Part shown: positions 44,295 through 53,053 of the stretch, piece by piece | Position numbering within the stretch: position 1 is the stretch's first letter | Layout of the letters: each line of letters opens with the position of its first letter | Source of the DNA: Caldilineaceae bacterium | Lineage (GTDB): Bacteria; Chloroflexota; Anaerolineae; Caldilineales; Caldilineaceae | Assembly (NCBI GenBank): GCA_020634755.1 | Contig: JACKBC010000011.1 | Coordinates: 85,057-149,056, forward strand | Direction: 5' to 3' | DNA: 64,000 nt | The notes under the pieces: model-generated | What the model saw: only the letters and a program-made list of their open reading frames with translations | The model's database searches: none | Told to the model about the DNA's origin: nothing | Position numbers and translations under genes: made by a program

Positions 44295-44410
44295 ACAACG
44301 CGCATAGTAGGGTATCGGCCATAGGAATCGGGATGCAGATACATGCGGATGTATATGGATTCGCCCTAAAAAATCTCTGTTCATCCGCATGTATCCGCGC
44401 ACCATTATAA

Positions 44411-44497
44411 ACTTATGTTACGCAAGCCTGGAGGAAAGTTGACTCGACGACGTTCCTGTTTTCTCTAGCAGACTGACTGTCGCTGCGTAACGTGAGT
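44411..44497 (+). repeat. Repeat family 2 copy (well preserved)
   Basis: Ends ACTTATGTTACGCA and TGCGTAACGTGAGT form a 14-bp imperfect inverted repeat. The interior contains GAGGAAAGTTG and CTCTAGCAGACTGACTGTCG. Nearly identical to the copy at 54070. Confidence 0.85.
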
Positions 44498-44530
44498 TAT
44501 TAAATGACCTTGACCGATAATGTCTATGGC

Positions 44531-44625
44531 AATTATCAGTAAATCGCAATAGCAAAATATAGGGTCGGATTCGATAAACCAGGCCGATGCCTAGATCGCC
44601 AACACCGTTGCGGTGTACTGATTAT
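44531..44625 (+). repeat. Repeat family 1, copy E (well preserved)
   Basis: Begins AATTATCAGTAAATCGCAAT, contains GGGTCGGATTC, and ends with the core CGCCAACACCGTTGCGGTGT plus ACTGATTAT. ATTATCAGTA and TACTGATTAT are terminal inverted repeats. Confidence 0.85.
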
Positions 44626-44650
44626 CGACTCTACCAATACTCAATATCTA

Positions 44651-45874
44651 TCAACACTCAATATCTATCAACGTCGCCAGCGTTTGTTCATCCCCAAACC
44701 CACCTGGCTTGAGAATCACCTGGACCACGCGCCCCCATTTGTCTTGCCCCAGCGCCAGCGGAATGCCGGGCATTACCTCCTCTATAATCTGTAATTGCGC
44801 TATCCCTACTTTGCTTAATACCGCCATGGCCGTGTCGCCGCCCGTAAGGATAACGCGGCGCGGCTGCACTATCTGCCAAGCGGAGGCAGCCTGCTCGCCC
44901 AATCTGTCGGCCTGTATGCGTGCTTCTGGCCCATCGAGCTGAGCAGACGCATGGGGCGGCGGCAGATGAAGCAAAAGAGCGGAATGGCTGGCCATTAGCT
45001 CGGGATTCAGCGCTGATGGGGGCTGGGTTTGATACTCAATGGCGCGCACGTGGCGTTTGCTGCGCAGCTGCTGAATTTGCTGCTGCGCAATGGGGTTGCC
45101 ACTGCCCGCTACCACCAGCGTAGCCGTCTCTGCCGCGGACCATGTGCGATCTGCCGCGCGGGGAGACGTTGATGGATGCTGCGGCCAGAGTTGCCGCGCC
45201 AGCGCACCTGCTAACCCGGCGCTACCACAAAAAAGCGCTTGCGGCACTGCTTGCCGCGCCGCCGTGACAATTGTGGCCAAATCGGCATTGGTCAGCGCGT
45301 CTATAATCAGAAATTGCGCTCCCTCCTGAACGGATTTTTGCATGTGCTGGCCCAAATGTGCGGCGCCCGCACGTACATCGGCCAACGCGATGGTCACCTG
45401 TGGGCGCGCTGTTTGTTCAGCCAGCCGCGCTGGCAAGAGAATGTTTTGGGCGCCGCCCGCGTGCAACACAAGTTCTCCCTGGCGCAGACCCCGGCCCTGG
45501 TCGGGAAAGGCCGGGCAGATCACGGCACAGGCGGGGGCGACGTTGCGGCTTTGCGAATCCGCTAGAGCGCGCAGCATGGCGTCCAATTCGCTGCCCAGAT
45601 TGCCGCGTAGCGTTGAGTCAATCTTTTTATACCAAATGGCCTGCGGCGGAGCGTTGATGCCGGCAATTAGCTCAGCCACGGCTTGGGCAGCCTGCGCGGC
45701 CTGCATGTGGCGCGAATCGGACGTAAAGGCGGCCGCACCCGCGGCCAGGTCATGCTGGAGCGGCTTGGGGTAAACGACCGCTGGCAAACCGGCGCCAAAG
45801 CAGCGGGCTGCCGTATCGGCAGCGCCAGTTAAGTCGTCAGCCACAATGATAAAGTGTGTTAAGGAAGATTGCAT
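44651..45874 (-). CDS. Four-carbon acid sugar kinase family (DUF1537/OtnK-like)
   Basis: 407 aa. N-terminal domain: IIVADDLTGAADTAARC and YKKIDSTLRGN, the two signature blocks of this family. C-terminal nucleotide-binding domain: VVAGSGNPIAQQQI, RRVILTGGDTAMAVL and VILKPGGFGDEQTL. Family members phosphorylate D-threonate, D-erythronate or 3-oxo-tetronates with ATP in the cytoplasm. No partner dehydrogenase or aldolase of the usual ltn/otn set is next to it, though an SDR and a LarA-like protein converge on it. The last codons and the stop fall inside a 17-bp tandem repeat. Confidence 0.9.
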   Translation of the reverse strand: MQSSLTHFIIVADDLTGAADTAARCFGAGLPAVVYPKPLQHDLAAGAAAFTSDSRHMQAAQAAQAVAELIAGINAPPQAIWYKKIDSTLRGNLGSELDAMLRALADSQSRNVAPACAVICPAFPDQGRGLRQGELVLHAGGAQNILLPARLAEQTARPQVTIALADVRAGAAHLGQHMQKSVQEGAQFLIIDALTNADLATIVTAARQAVPQALFCGSAGLAGALARQLWPQHPSTSPRAADRTWSAAETATLVVAGSGNPIAQQQIQQLRSKRHVRAIEYQTQPPSALNPELMASHSALLLHLPPPHASAQLDGPEARIQADRLGEQAASAWQIVQPRRVILTGGDTAMAVLSKVGIAQLQIIEEVMPGIPLALGQDKWGRVVQVILKPGGFGDEQTLATLIDIEC

Positions 45875-45989
45875 AAATTTGTCGATTCGTTTAAGCTGGG
45901 GTAAAGTGCTCCTGCGTTTGAATTCTTAAAAATTTTTAGAATTATACTACATACTTGACCATCGCAGACATTCACGAAAGTGAGACATT
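45875..45989. promoter_or_regulatory. Divergent AT-rich promoter region
   Basis: The 115-bp gap separates divergent genes. A near-palindromic AT-rich block (about 45919-45942) is followed by TATACT at 45943-45948. On the opposite strand TATAAT overlaps it (45946-45941). Both could be -10 elements, but no well-spaced -35 consensus is evident. Confidence 0.35.
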
Positions 45990-46361
45990 GTGTTCACATT
46001 AGTGGTAGTATCTTTACTGGTCATTAGCTTTCTGTGTTCGCTGATTTTGGTGGCCGCAATGGTTGTGGCATCTCGAGCCAATGCCAAAGCCGTGGATTCA
46101 CTGGAGAGGCTGCAGCGCATTTCTAATACGCCAGCGCGGGGTGTGAACGATGAACGAACGGCAAATGCCCAATCTATTTCCGCATCAGACGCTGCCCAAT
46201 TAGCATCGGCAAAGTTGGCTTTACACCGCAATATTGCCGAAGAATTGCGTACGCACAGCAGCGCTGACCATGAGCGCCAAGCTACGCCAGCGCTGGAATC
46301 TCCACCAGCTTCTTCAGCCAATAGTGAGCAACCTGAACACGTTAGTAATCAATCCGTGTAG
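45990..46361 (+). CDS. Small single-pass membrane protein, hypothetical
   Basis: 123 aa, GTG start. Residues 2-27 are a strongly hydrophobic helix (VVVSLLVISFLCSLILVAAM), followed by a polar, alanine/serine/glutamate-rich tail with predicted helix. It has no recognisable domain. The high hydrophobicity of the N-terminus followed by a uniform polar tail supports a real gene over a chance frame, but the weak ribosome-binding site keeps this tentative. It is transcribed away from the kinase gene and towards the photolyase gene. Confidence 0.5.
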   Translation: MFTLVVVSLLVISFLCSLILVAAMVVASRANAKAVDSLERLQRISNTPARGVNDERTANAQSISASDAAQLASAKLALHRNIAEELRTHSSADHERQATPALESPPASSANSEQPEHVSNQSV

Positions 46362-46490
46362 CTGCATTGACGCTGCGACTAGCGTTGATGAAGATGAATA
46401 CATTCCCCGTACGCAGCGCCTGTGGATCGCCGGGAGAAGAGACGATCTTTTTTCCAAAGCAACCACCGGTTTCATGGGATGGATAGCCGC

Positions 46491-47921
46491 TTAACCAAGC
46501 GCCTTTTTATATGCCTCGAGCGCCCGTTGGCGCGCCATTTTGTGCTCCACAATCGGCGCTGGATAATCGGCTCCGATCCGACATTGGGCCTGTTCTTGCT
46601 TCGCTTTTCCCATTTTCCACGGTTCGTGAATATCTGCTGGCGCCACGCTGGTCAACTCGGGAACCCACTGGCGAATATAAGCGCCATCGGGGTCAAACTT
46701 CTGGCCTTGCGTAATTGGATTAAAAATGCGGAAGTAGGGCGCGGCGTCTGTACCCGTGCCCGCTGACCATTGCCAACCGCCGTTGTTGGCCGCCGGGTCG
46801 CCATCCACCAAATTCTGCATAAACCAGCGCTCTCCCCAACGCCAATCGATCAGCAAATGCTTGACCAAAAACGAAGCCACCACCATGCGCGCGCGATTGT
46901 GCATCCAGCCCGTGGCGGCAAGCTGGCGCATGGCCGCATCTACAAAGGGGTATCCCGTGCGGCCCTTTTGCCATGCCGCAAAGTCATCTTCATGGTTGAG
47001 CCAGGCGATTTTGTCATACCCCTGACGAAAGCTCTTGCCCTGCACCTCTGGAAAATGGGCCAAAATGGCCAGATAAAAGTCGCGCCAAATCAGCTCGTCA
47101 AGCCAGGTCTGTGCAGATTTACGTGCGGCGTCCGACGGGGCCCGGCGCGTCGCCTCTGTGGCGCCCAATGCCGCCAGCCTGGCCGATATCATGCCAAAGC
47201 GCAGATAGGGTGAGAGCTGGGATGTGGCATTCAGATCGGGCCGATCGCGCTGGCTGGCGTATGTGAAAATGGGCGGCGCGTCTCCGGTAATAAAGCGCGC
47301 CAAGCGGCTTTTGCCTTCCGCTTCGCCGGCCGTAAAATGCGCCAACTGCTCTTTGGGGGTGGGAATATCCAACGTGGAGACAGTTGCCGGGGTTGATATG
47401 GTTGCGGGCGCCGGTAGAATGTCGGCCCGCCGCAGCTGCACCATGGCTTTCCACTTGCGGCTATACGGCGTATACACAGTGTACGGGCTGCCATCATCTT
47501 TGCGCACCGCATCGATGGGCTGTATGGCCGCGCCTTCGGTAAAGGTAATGGGCGCGTTTGCCGCCACGACATCATCACGCGCACGCGCATAGCTTGAATA
47601 GTCGCGCTGGGCGAAAATATGGGCGCCTTCTAGCTCCTGGCAAAGCCGCAATAGCTCTGCCACAGGCTCGCCTTGGCGCACGATCAAGCGGCTGTGGCGC
47701 TGTTGCAGCGCGTTATCCAGCGCTTGCAACCCAGCCAAAAGGAACGCCGTTCGTTTGGGGCCACTGTAGGTCGAGTTGAGTAGACGCGGATCTAAAATAA
47801 AGAGCGGGACCACCTGTGGGGCATGCTCCATGGCCGCTTGTAGCGCCGGGTTGTCGGTTAAACGAAGATCGCGCCGAATCCACCAAATGGCAACATGATG
47901 AGCAGATTGATCTGTAGACAT
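46491..47921 (-). CDS. phrB: Deoxyribodipyrimidine photolyase
   Basis: 476 aa. The ATG at 47921 has AGGAG 11 bases upstream; an upstream in-frame ATG at 47969 lacks this. The N-terminal alpha/beta antenna domain begins [18 protein letters not shown]. The FAD domain carries [34 protein letters not shown] sequence (read in segments: [21 protein letters not shown]), [20 protein letters not shown] and NNGGWQW, all hallmarks of class I CPD photolyase. FAD and a light-harvesting chromophore repair cyclobutane pyrimidine dimers. It is the last gene of the run controlled by the CarH-like regulator, which fits light-induced expression. Confidence 0.95.
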   Translation of the reverse strand: MSTDQSAHHVAIWWIRRDLRLTDNPALQAAMEHAPQVVPLFILDPRLLNSTYSGPKRTAFLLAGLQALDNALQQRHSRLIVRQGEPVAELLRLCQELEGAHIFAQRDYSSYARARDDVVAANAPITFTEGAAIQPIDAVRKDDGSPYTVYTPYSRKWKAMVQLRRADILPAPATISTPATVSTLDIPTPKEQLAHFTAGEAEGKSRLARFITGDAPPIFTYASQRDRPDLNATSQLSPYLRFGMISARLAALGATEATRRAPSDAARKSAQTWLDELIWRDFYLAILAHFPEVQGKSFRQGYDKIAWLNHEDDFAAWQKGRTGYPFVDAAMRQLAATGWMHNRARMVVASFLVKHLLIDWRWGERWFMQNLVDGDPAANNGGWQWSAGTGTDAAPYFRIFNPITQGQKFDPDGAYIRQWVPELTSVAPADIHEPWKMGKAKQEQAQCRIGADYPAPIVEHKMARQRALEAYKKALG

Positions 47922-47983
47922 ACGGTTCGGCTCTCCTGAATGTATGCGAAGGACTTTAGGATAGAGCATGTACAGACAGCTTG

Positions 47984-49519
47984 CTAAGATTTTGCCAAGA
48001 TGGCATCTGCCACGCGTAGGCCACCCAACGCGGCAGCAGCCGTAGATTGGCCCGGAAATATTGTGTCGCCCACCATCCAGAGGCCAGGCGCCAAATGGGG
48101 ACCCCAGTTTTGAAACAAGCTGCTTTGTGGAAAGCCGCCCACCCAGCCCCAGTCGCGCCGCGTAAAGCGCTGAAATGTAACCGGTGTTCCGGGCTTGATG
48201 AGATGAGCAGCCGCCCGTAGCCCAGGCAAAATGCGTTCGGCTGCCGTGAGCAACTGTTCGGCGTAACGCTGTTTGCGCGCGGCATAGCGCGTGCGGTCAT
48301 TGTGAAACAGATTCCACCAAGGCGCCAATGCCGTGTGTGTGCTCATGGTTATGGCGCGCCGGCCAGGGGGCGCCCGGTTTACATCCCATGCCGGACTCAC
48401 TGAGAGGAAAAGCGTGTTGCCTTCACCCAGCGGTTCGCGTATGATGACCTGATGATGCAGCGGCCAGTTGGGAGGGATCAGTTGGGCATCCACCCCGACA
48501 TAGAGCGTAAAGGCGCCGCCGCCTGTTTCTGGCCGGGCGGGAAGATGGCGCAATCGGCGCGGGGCTTGTTCACCCAGGAGGCGGGCAATATTCCACGGCG
48601 GCAAGTTGGCCACCACAATATCCGCTTGGTGGGTTTGGCCACGGCGCGTCTCCACGGCTTGAGGCCGCCCATTTTCAAGGATAATGCGCGTCGCCTCTTG
48701 GCGATATTGCACCTCGCCTCCATTTTGGGTGACGGCCTGGGCCAGGCACTGCGCAATGGCGCCCATGCCGCCGGCCAAATGGACCACGCCGCGGCGCGGC
48801 AGATCCAACGCCGATGCGCCGTAGAGCGCATTGGTCTGCGTGCTCACCGCCTGGGACGCAATGAGAAGCTGGGCATCTGCAAAGAGACGTAAAGCCTCCG
48901 GCGCGCTGCGTAAATGGGCGGAAAGCGGCTGAAAGAGATCGGCGAGGAGATGGGGGCGCAGCTGCCGCCAGCTGGTGGCCAGCCAGCCCGCACCCTTTTG
49001 CACAAGCTGCGCCACGTCCCGAGCCGATTGCGGCGGCCAGGGCGGCTGCCGTAGCGCCAGCGCCCACAGCAGATCGGCCGTGCTTTCCTGCCAGTGCCAA
49101 AACGGCCGCGTCGCTGCCCCAAAGACGCGATCGCGCTCTGCCCACCGTTCTGGACCGGCCCAGCGCGCAACGCACGCTCCATTGGGCAAGTGAACCATCA
49201 TAACGGGGGCTGCTTGTGACGGGACCGGGTCAGCTTGATGAAGCGGCCACGCGTCTATGCCCGCACGACGGGCGACTAGATCCATGGGACCGCCAGGATA
49301 GAAGCCGCCGGCCAGCGTGGCGCCGGCATCAAAACGATATTGCTGATGGTAAAAGGTGCCGGCGCAGCCGCCGGGATAGACGTGTGCTTCCAGCACCGTC
49401 ACTTTGAAACCGGCGCGCGCCAAAGTGGCTGCGGTGGTCAGCCCGCCGATTCCTGCACCGATCACGACTACGGTGTGAGAGATAGCCACGTTGTTAGAAG
49501 CAGTCTGAAAAGTCACCAT
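47984..49519 (-). CDS. CrtI/CrtD-type FAD-dependent carotenoid desaturase
   Basis: 511 aa. N-terminal FAD-binding [20 protein letters not shown] and [14 protein letters not shown]; the C-terminal [20 protein letters not shown] is the family closing motif. [10 protein letters not shown] and [11 protein letters not shown] resemble the C-3',4' desaturase (CrtD) and CrtISO branch more than minimal CrtI (inference). The ATG at 49519 is chosen because the frame upstream runs through a hairpin element with no domain sequence. This puts the start codon and first ~8 codons inside the inverted-repeat element at 49497-49628. It would introduce double bonds into or isomerise a carotene in the membrane. 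It works with the divergent phytoene synthase. Confidence 0.85.
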   Translation of the reverse strand: MVTFQTASNNVAISHTVVVIGAGIGGLTTAATLARAGFKVTVLEAHVYPGGCAGTFYHQQYRFDAGATLAGGFYPGGPMDLVARRAGIDAWPLHQADPVPSQAAPVMMVHLPNGACVARWAGPERWAERDRVFGAATRPFWHWQESTADLLWALALRQPPWPPQSARDVAQLVQKGAGWLATSWRQLRPHLLADLFQPLSAHLRSAPEALRLFADAQLLIASQAVSTQTNALYGASALDLPRRGVVHLAGGMGAIAQCLAQAVTQNGGEVQYRQEATRIILENGRPQAVETRRGQTHQADIVVANLPPWNIARLLGEQAPRRLRHLPARPETGGGAFTLYVGVDAQLIPPNWPLHHQVIIREPLGEGNTLFLSVSPAWDVNRAPPGRRAITMSTHTALAPWWNLFHNDRTRYAARKQRYAEQLLTAAERILPGLRAAAHLIKPGTPVTFQRFTRRDWGWVGGFPQSSLFQNWGPHLAPGLWMVGDTIFPGQSTAAAALGGLRVADAILAKS

Positions 49520-49628
49520 TGGGTCCAAAAACATGCCGGGAAAGGGCCTATTGCGCATGATGTGACCAGGAATTTTGTGGCCCTTTCCCGGCATATGAGA
49601 CACCTGAACCACCTTTTCAGACAGCTTC
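49497..49628. repeat. Nested inverted-repeat element at the desaturase start
   Basis: Outer arms GAAGCAGTCTGAAAAG (49497-49512) and its reverse complement with one mismatch (49613-49628). Inner perfect 16-bp arms ATGCCGGGAAAGGGCC (49533-49548) and its partner (49579-49594). The element is 132 bp. It looks like a MITE or other hairpin element that supplies the desaturase translation start. Confidence 0.8.
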
Positions 49629-49673
49629 TTAGAGATAGCATGGTGTAGAGATAGCCATAGTGGTTGGGGATGA

Positions 49674-50129
49674 TTACTCAATTACCCGTTCTGCCGCCAG
49701 CAAGCGGGCTGTTTTCCAGCCGCGATAGGCAAAGAGTAGGGGCAGCGTAAACCACATGCTCATGCCGATGATTTTCCAAAACCAGTGCGATTTTAACTCG
49801 GCTTCAATTTTGTCGATGACAATGGTGTTTGCAGCATCGACGGCTTGAAACGTATGTTGATGCACCCATTTGGCAAAGGGGCCGCTGAGCTGCCGATCCA
49901 CAAAACTATATTGAGTGAGCTGCTCAATGCGCGCCCGCCAGTGAATGGGTACGGGACCCAGCCAAAGCGTAAACGCCATTTCCGAGCCGTCCTTTAGCTG
50001 GGTGGGCGCTTGATGCATTTGCGTGATGATGGGGGGCGGCGTAATAGCGGCCATACTGTCGGCGCGCCGGTGAAACTCTGCCACCTTGTCTATTGGCGCT
50101 TTTACCTTAAATTTGTGCGAATAGTTCAT
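49674..50129 (-). CDS. SRPBCC (START-fold) protein
   Basis: 151 aa. [29 protein letters not shown] is the start pattern of the polyketide-cyclase/dehydrase SRPBCC fold (seen as [13 protein letters not shown] then ITPPP). [29 protein letters not shown] strands ([25 protein letters not shown]) continue it. The C-terminal ~35 residues are hydrophobic ([19 protein letters not shown]), so it may be membrane-attached. Such a protein commonly travels with TIGR01777 epimerases and photolyase in LitR/CarH operons. It binds a hydrophobic ligand, identity unknown. 28 bp separate it from the next gene. Confidence 0.85.
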   Translation of the reverse strand: MNYSHKFKVKAPIDKVAEFHRRADSMAAITPPPIITQMHQAPTQLKDGSEMAFTLWLGPVPIHWRARIEQLTQYSFVDRQLSGPFAKWVHQHTFQAVDAANTIVIDKIEAELKSHWFWKIIGMSMWFTLPLLFAYRGWKTARLLAAERVIE

Positions 50130-50157
50130 GGTGCAATTGGTTGAACTTGGCCCAGCC

Positions 50158-51111
50158 CTACGCCGCGTGTTGGACGGGCGCGGCGGTGGCTGCTACGGGT
50201 GGATGCACCAATGCCTCAATGGCTTCGGCTGCCGTTGGGTAGGTAAAGGTAAAACCGGCCGCGGTGAGGCGCTGGGGTATGGTGTGTTGGCCGTCCAGCA
50301 GAATCGTCGACATCTCGCCCAGCACGGCTTTCATGGCGAAGCCCGGGGCCGGCAAAAAGGCCGGGCGCTCCATGACGCGGCCAATGACTCTAGCCAATTC
50401 CTTGTTGGGCAGCGGCTCGGGCGCACACAAATTGTATGGACCAGTAGCCGTAGCGTGCTCAATCAAGAATTGAATGGCGCGCACTTCATCATCTATGTGA
50501 ATCCACGGGTACCATTGGGTGCCGCTGCCCAAGGGGCCGCCGGCAAAAAAGTGGAACGGCAGCTTGATTTTGGGCCAAGCTCCGCCCTTGTTGCTCAGGA
50601 CAATGCCGGTGCGAATGACCGGCCGCCGAATGCCCATGTCGTCGATTTCGGCGCTGGACTGCTCCCAATCAAAGCAGACCTGAGCCAGAAAATCGCCGCC
50701 GGGGCCGCTCTCTTCGGTCAGCGGTACATCACCACGATTGCCCCCGTAGTAGCCAACCGCCGACGCCTGGATCACGACCTTGGGCGGATTTTGGGCTGCT
50801 TTGACCGCCTCTACCACGGCCTGGCCAGCGTGAATACGGCTTTCTAAAATCAGCCGCTTGCGTCGTTCACTCCAACGTTGATCGGCAATACCGGCGCCGG
50901 CCAGATTCACAATGGCGTCGGCGCCTTCCGCCAGTTTGCCCCAGCCTTGGGCGGTTTTGGCATCCCACTCTTCTACCTGAACACCAAAGGGCACGCCACG
51001 CGCCGTGCGCGGGTTGCGGCTGAGGACTGTGACTTCATGCTGCTGTTTGATGAGGTGTGAAGAGAGCGCCTTGCCAATGAGCCCTGTTCCACCCGTGATA
51101 ATTATTCGCAT
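50158..51111 (-). CDS. TIGR01777-family epimerase-like protein
   Basis: 317 aa. Extended-SDR fold: [19 protein letters not shown] (NAD(P) motif), [30 protein letters not shown] (YYG in place of the plain YxxxK) and the C-terminal DUF1731-like [11 protein letters not shown] segment. These are the marks of the SulA-like/YfcH family. The biochemical function is not established, though the family recurs next to photolyase and B12-MerR regulators. It is likely co-transcribed with the SRPBCC gene. Confidence 0.92.
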   Translation of the reverse strand: MRIIITGGTGLIGKALSSHLIKQQHEVTVLSRNPRTARGVPFGVQVEEWDAKTAQGWGKLAEGADAIVNLAGAGIADQRWSERRKRLILESRIHAGQAVVEAVKAAQNPPKVVIQASAVGYYGGNRGDVPLTEESGPGGDFLAQVCFDWEQSSAEIDDMGIRRPVIRTGIVLSNKGGAWPKIKLPFHFFAGGPLGSGTQWYPWIHIDDEVRAIQFLIEHATATGPYNLCAPEPLPNKELARVIGRVMERPAFLPAPGFAMKAVLGEMSTILLDGQHTIPQRLTAAGFTFTYPTAAEAIEALVHPPVAATAAPVQHAA

Positions 51112-51131
51112 AGTTATGCTCCATTCTTTAT

Positions 51132-51222
51132 TTAGAACCTATCCGTAAATGCGTAAATGCGGTTGTGGATCATGTCCCGTCTCTGACAGAGCGGTTTGGC
51201 ACAGAGAGTTTACGCACAAACA
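51132..51222 (+). repeat. Repeat family 3 copy
   Basis: Begins TTAGAACCTATCCGTAAATG and includes CTCTGACAGAGCGGTTTGGC, ending GAGTTTACGCACAAAC. It contains a 9-bp local duplication (GCGTAAATG). It separates the CarH-like gene from the rest of its presumed operon. Confidence 0.8.
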
Positions 51223-51242
51223 TTTCGTACTTCTTGTTCCAC

Positions 51243-52667
51243 TTAAGCTGGGGCTGCATCAGCCTGGCCGATGGTTTGCACCCATTGCAAAATGAATTTG
51301 TCTTGCGCCGGCAGATGCGTCTCTGCCGCGGCCAAATAGGCATCTACAAAGAGGTCAATCTGTTCTGCCGACATCGCGTGATGCGTTGACAGATATTGAC
51401 GCATCCATTGGACGCCCTGGACCAAATAGGAAACATTGCCCAGCACCAGCGACGCCACAATCGTTTTGTACAAATGTTCAAACGCCGCCTTTAGGGCGCT
51501 TGGCTCCAAATGGGCGGCGTGAATTTTGTCCCAAGTGGATGCTTGGATTTGGGCAGAAGATGTCTGAAATGTATGCAAAGCCTGTGCGTGCTGGGGCAGC
51601 GTATGCTGCGCCGCGTGACGCGGCTGTGGGGAACGCATAATGTCTTCGACTAGCTCTTCTACTTTTTCAATTGAAGAACCTAGGAAATAGCCTGGGATTT
51701 GGGCTTTAATCGCGGGCTCCTGGACGAAAATACGGCCCCCAAACGCCAGCGGCATATTTTGCGCCACCAGTTTTTGGCTCATTTGCAACAATGTGGCCGC
51801 CGTATGCAGCTGCTGCGCAACGAGAATGACCAGCGTGGGTTGGGCGCGTGCAATTGTCTCTTCTAAATCCCGAATGGGTACATTGGCCCCCAAATAGAGC
51901 ACGCGCCAGCCGCGGCGCCGCAACATAAGAGCCAGCAATAGCGGCGTAAACGTATGTTCCTCTTCCGGTGGACAGGTAATGAGAATGGCGCCGCTGCGCG
52001 TGGGAGAAGGGGCCGCATTTAGAAGCGCATGTAACCGACGCATGGCCAGCGCAGAAGCAAAATGCTCCTGCTGTACGGTCATCTGCCCGGCTTGCCACTC
52101 TGCGCCAATGGTGGCCAGCCCACTCTGCATGATCTGAATACAGACGGTTTCAAGCGGCAACGTGGCAAAGGCCTGGTTAAGCGCCTGCTCGGCGCTTTCT
52201 TCATCAAATGCTTTGCATGCCTCAATCCATATTTGCCGCAGCCTGCCGATCTGATCTCCCGAAAGTGGCACGGCATCAATACGCTGCGCAATGGCTGGCG
52301 GCTGGCTTTGCTGAACGGTGTCTGAATGTGCGGGCAAGGGCGGGCGCACTTGTGATGACGATTCGGCCATTAGCTGTAAGGGGTTTTGGCCGCTGCTAAT
52401 AAGCTCTTGCCACAGCGCAACGGCGCGACTAATATTCAGCCCCTCATCCAGCCGGGCAGTGAGCCATTTGAGCGTATCAATGTCATATTGGGAATAGAGT
52501 CGATGGCCGCTGGCCGTCCGTTCTGGTTCCGGCAAACCATAGCGACGCTCCCAAGCGCGCAGCGTGTCTGGCTTGAGCCCGGTTTCTTTGACGACAGCTT
52601 TTAAATTGTAAATGGGCAGGCCGTCGGAAACTGGGTGATTGGTCGGCGTTGTGTCTGGAGATGTCAT
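51243..52667 (-). CDS. B12-binding MerR-family photoreceptor regulator (CarH/LitR type)
   Basis: 474 aa from the ATG at 52667; an ATG at 52721 is possible but lies only ~7 nt past the predicted transcription start. The MerR helix-turn-helix (about 15-85) has YNLKAVVKETGLKPDTLRAW, ERRYGLPEPERTASGHRLYS. The middle helix bundle has W191 then E201-H202 (E-W-Q-A-G-Q-M-T-V-Q-Q-E-H), the W-x9-EH motif that packs on adenosylcobalamin. The Rossmann B12 domain has H238 in PEEEHTFTPL, the lower-axial ligand position, then RRRGWRVLYLGANVP. In T. thermophilus CarH, light breaks the adenosyl bond and releases DNA. A ~120-residue C-terminal extension is unrecognised. It probably represses its own and carotenoid/photolyase genes in the dark. 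Confidence 0.92.
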   Translation of the reverse strand: MTSPDTTPTNHPVSDGLPIYNLKAVVKETGLKPDTLRAWERRYGLPEPERTASGHRLYSQYDIDTLKWLTARLDEGLNISRAVALWQELISSGQNPLQLMAESSSQVRPPLPAHSDTVQQSQPPAIAQRIDAVPLSGDQIGRLRQIWIEACKAFDEESAEQALNQAFATLPLETVCIQIMQSGLATIGAEWQAGQMTVQQEHFASALAMRRLHALLNAAPSPTRSGAILITCPPEEEHTFTPLLLALMLRRRGWRVLYLGANVPIRDLEETIARAQPTLVILVAQQLHTAATLLQMSQKLVAQNMPLAFGGRIFVQEPAIKAQIPGYFLGSSIEKVEELVEDIMRSPQPRHAAQHTLPQHAQALHTFQTSSAQIQASTWDKIHAAHLEPSALKAAFEHLYKTIVASLVLGNVSYLVQGVQWMRQYLSTHHAMSAEQIDLFVDAYLAAAETHLPAQDKFILQWVQTIGQADAAPA

Positions 52668-52734
52668 GGTGCAACCGATGTCGTTTTCTATACAAATTTG
52701 TCTTCTCTGCTCAAACTGCATACATTTCTATGCT

Positions 52735-52777
52735 ATCGTATCATATCTTCTAATGCTTTGTCAATGCTTTGTCAATG
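52735..52777 (-). promoter_or_regulatory. Predicted carH promoter with 11-bp direct-repeat operator
   Basis: On the - strand, CATTGACAAAG is repeated exactly at an 11-bp period (52777-52767 and 52766-52756), with a diverged third copy (52755-52745). TTGACA of the proximal copy (52764-52759) is an ideal -35, 18 bp from TACGAT (52740-52735). CarH tetramers of the family bind tandem 11-bp repeats overlapping -35 elements, so this fits autorepression. The whole carH-crtB gap (52668-53053) holds no other gene. TTGACA also occurs on the + strand at 52830-52835, with a poor -10, for the phytoene synthase. Confidence 0.7.
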
Positions 52778-53053
52778 TTTTTGCTGTTCAAATCCATTTC
52801 AATATGTGGACAAAATGCTGATATATTCTTTGACAACCAAGCAATTTTATGATAACTTCGCCTTTGAGCAAATTTTTTCGCTCATTTGCCGAAGCGTGAA
52901 AATACCATGATTTTTCAGCCGCAAACTCATCGAGGGTCACACTTCTCACCGATGAGCCGATTTCTTTAGTTCGGCTATATGTTTCCTCAGAAGCTATTTC
53001 GCGGAGGAGTTTTGTGCAATAAATCGCGACCCAATGGACATAGGAGCTTAATG

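Larger units (their letters stand above)
44295..44650. other. Intergenic region between convergent genes, packed with repeats
   Basis: 356 bp between converging genes. In order: a 13-bp hairpin ATACATGCGGATG with exact partner (44339-44394), a family 2 element (44411-44497) and a family 1 element (44531-44625), then a 17-bp tandem repeat that runs into the 3' end of the kinase gene. No coding potential is seen. The hairpin could act as a bidirectional terminator. Confidence 0.65.
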
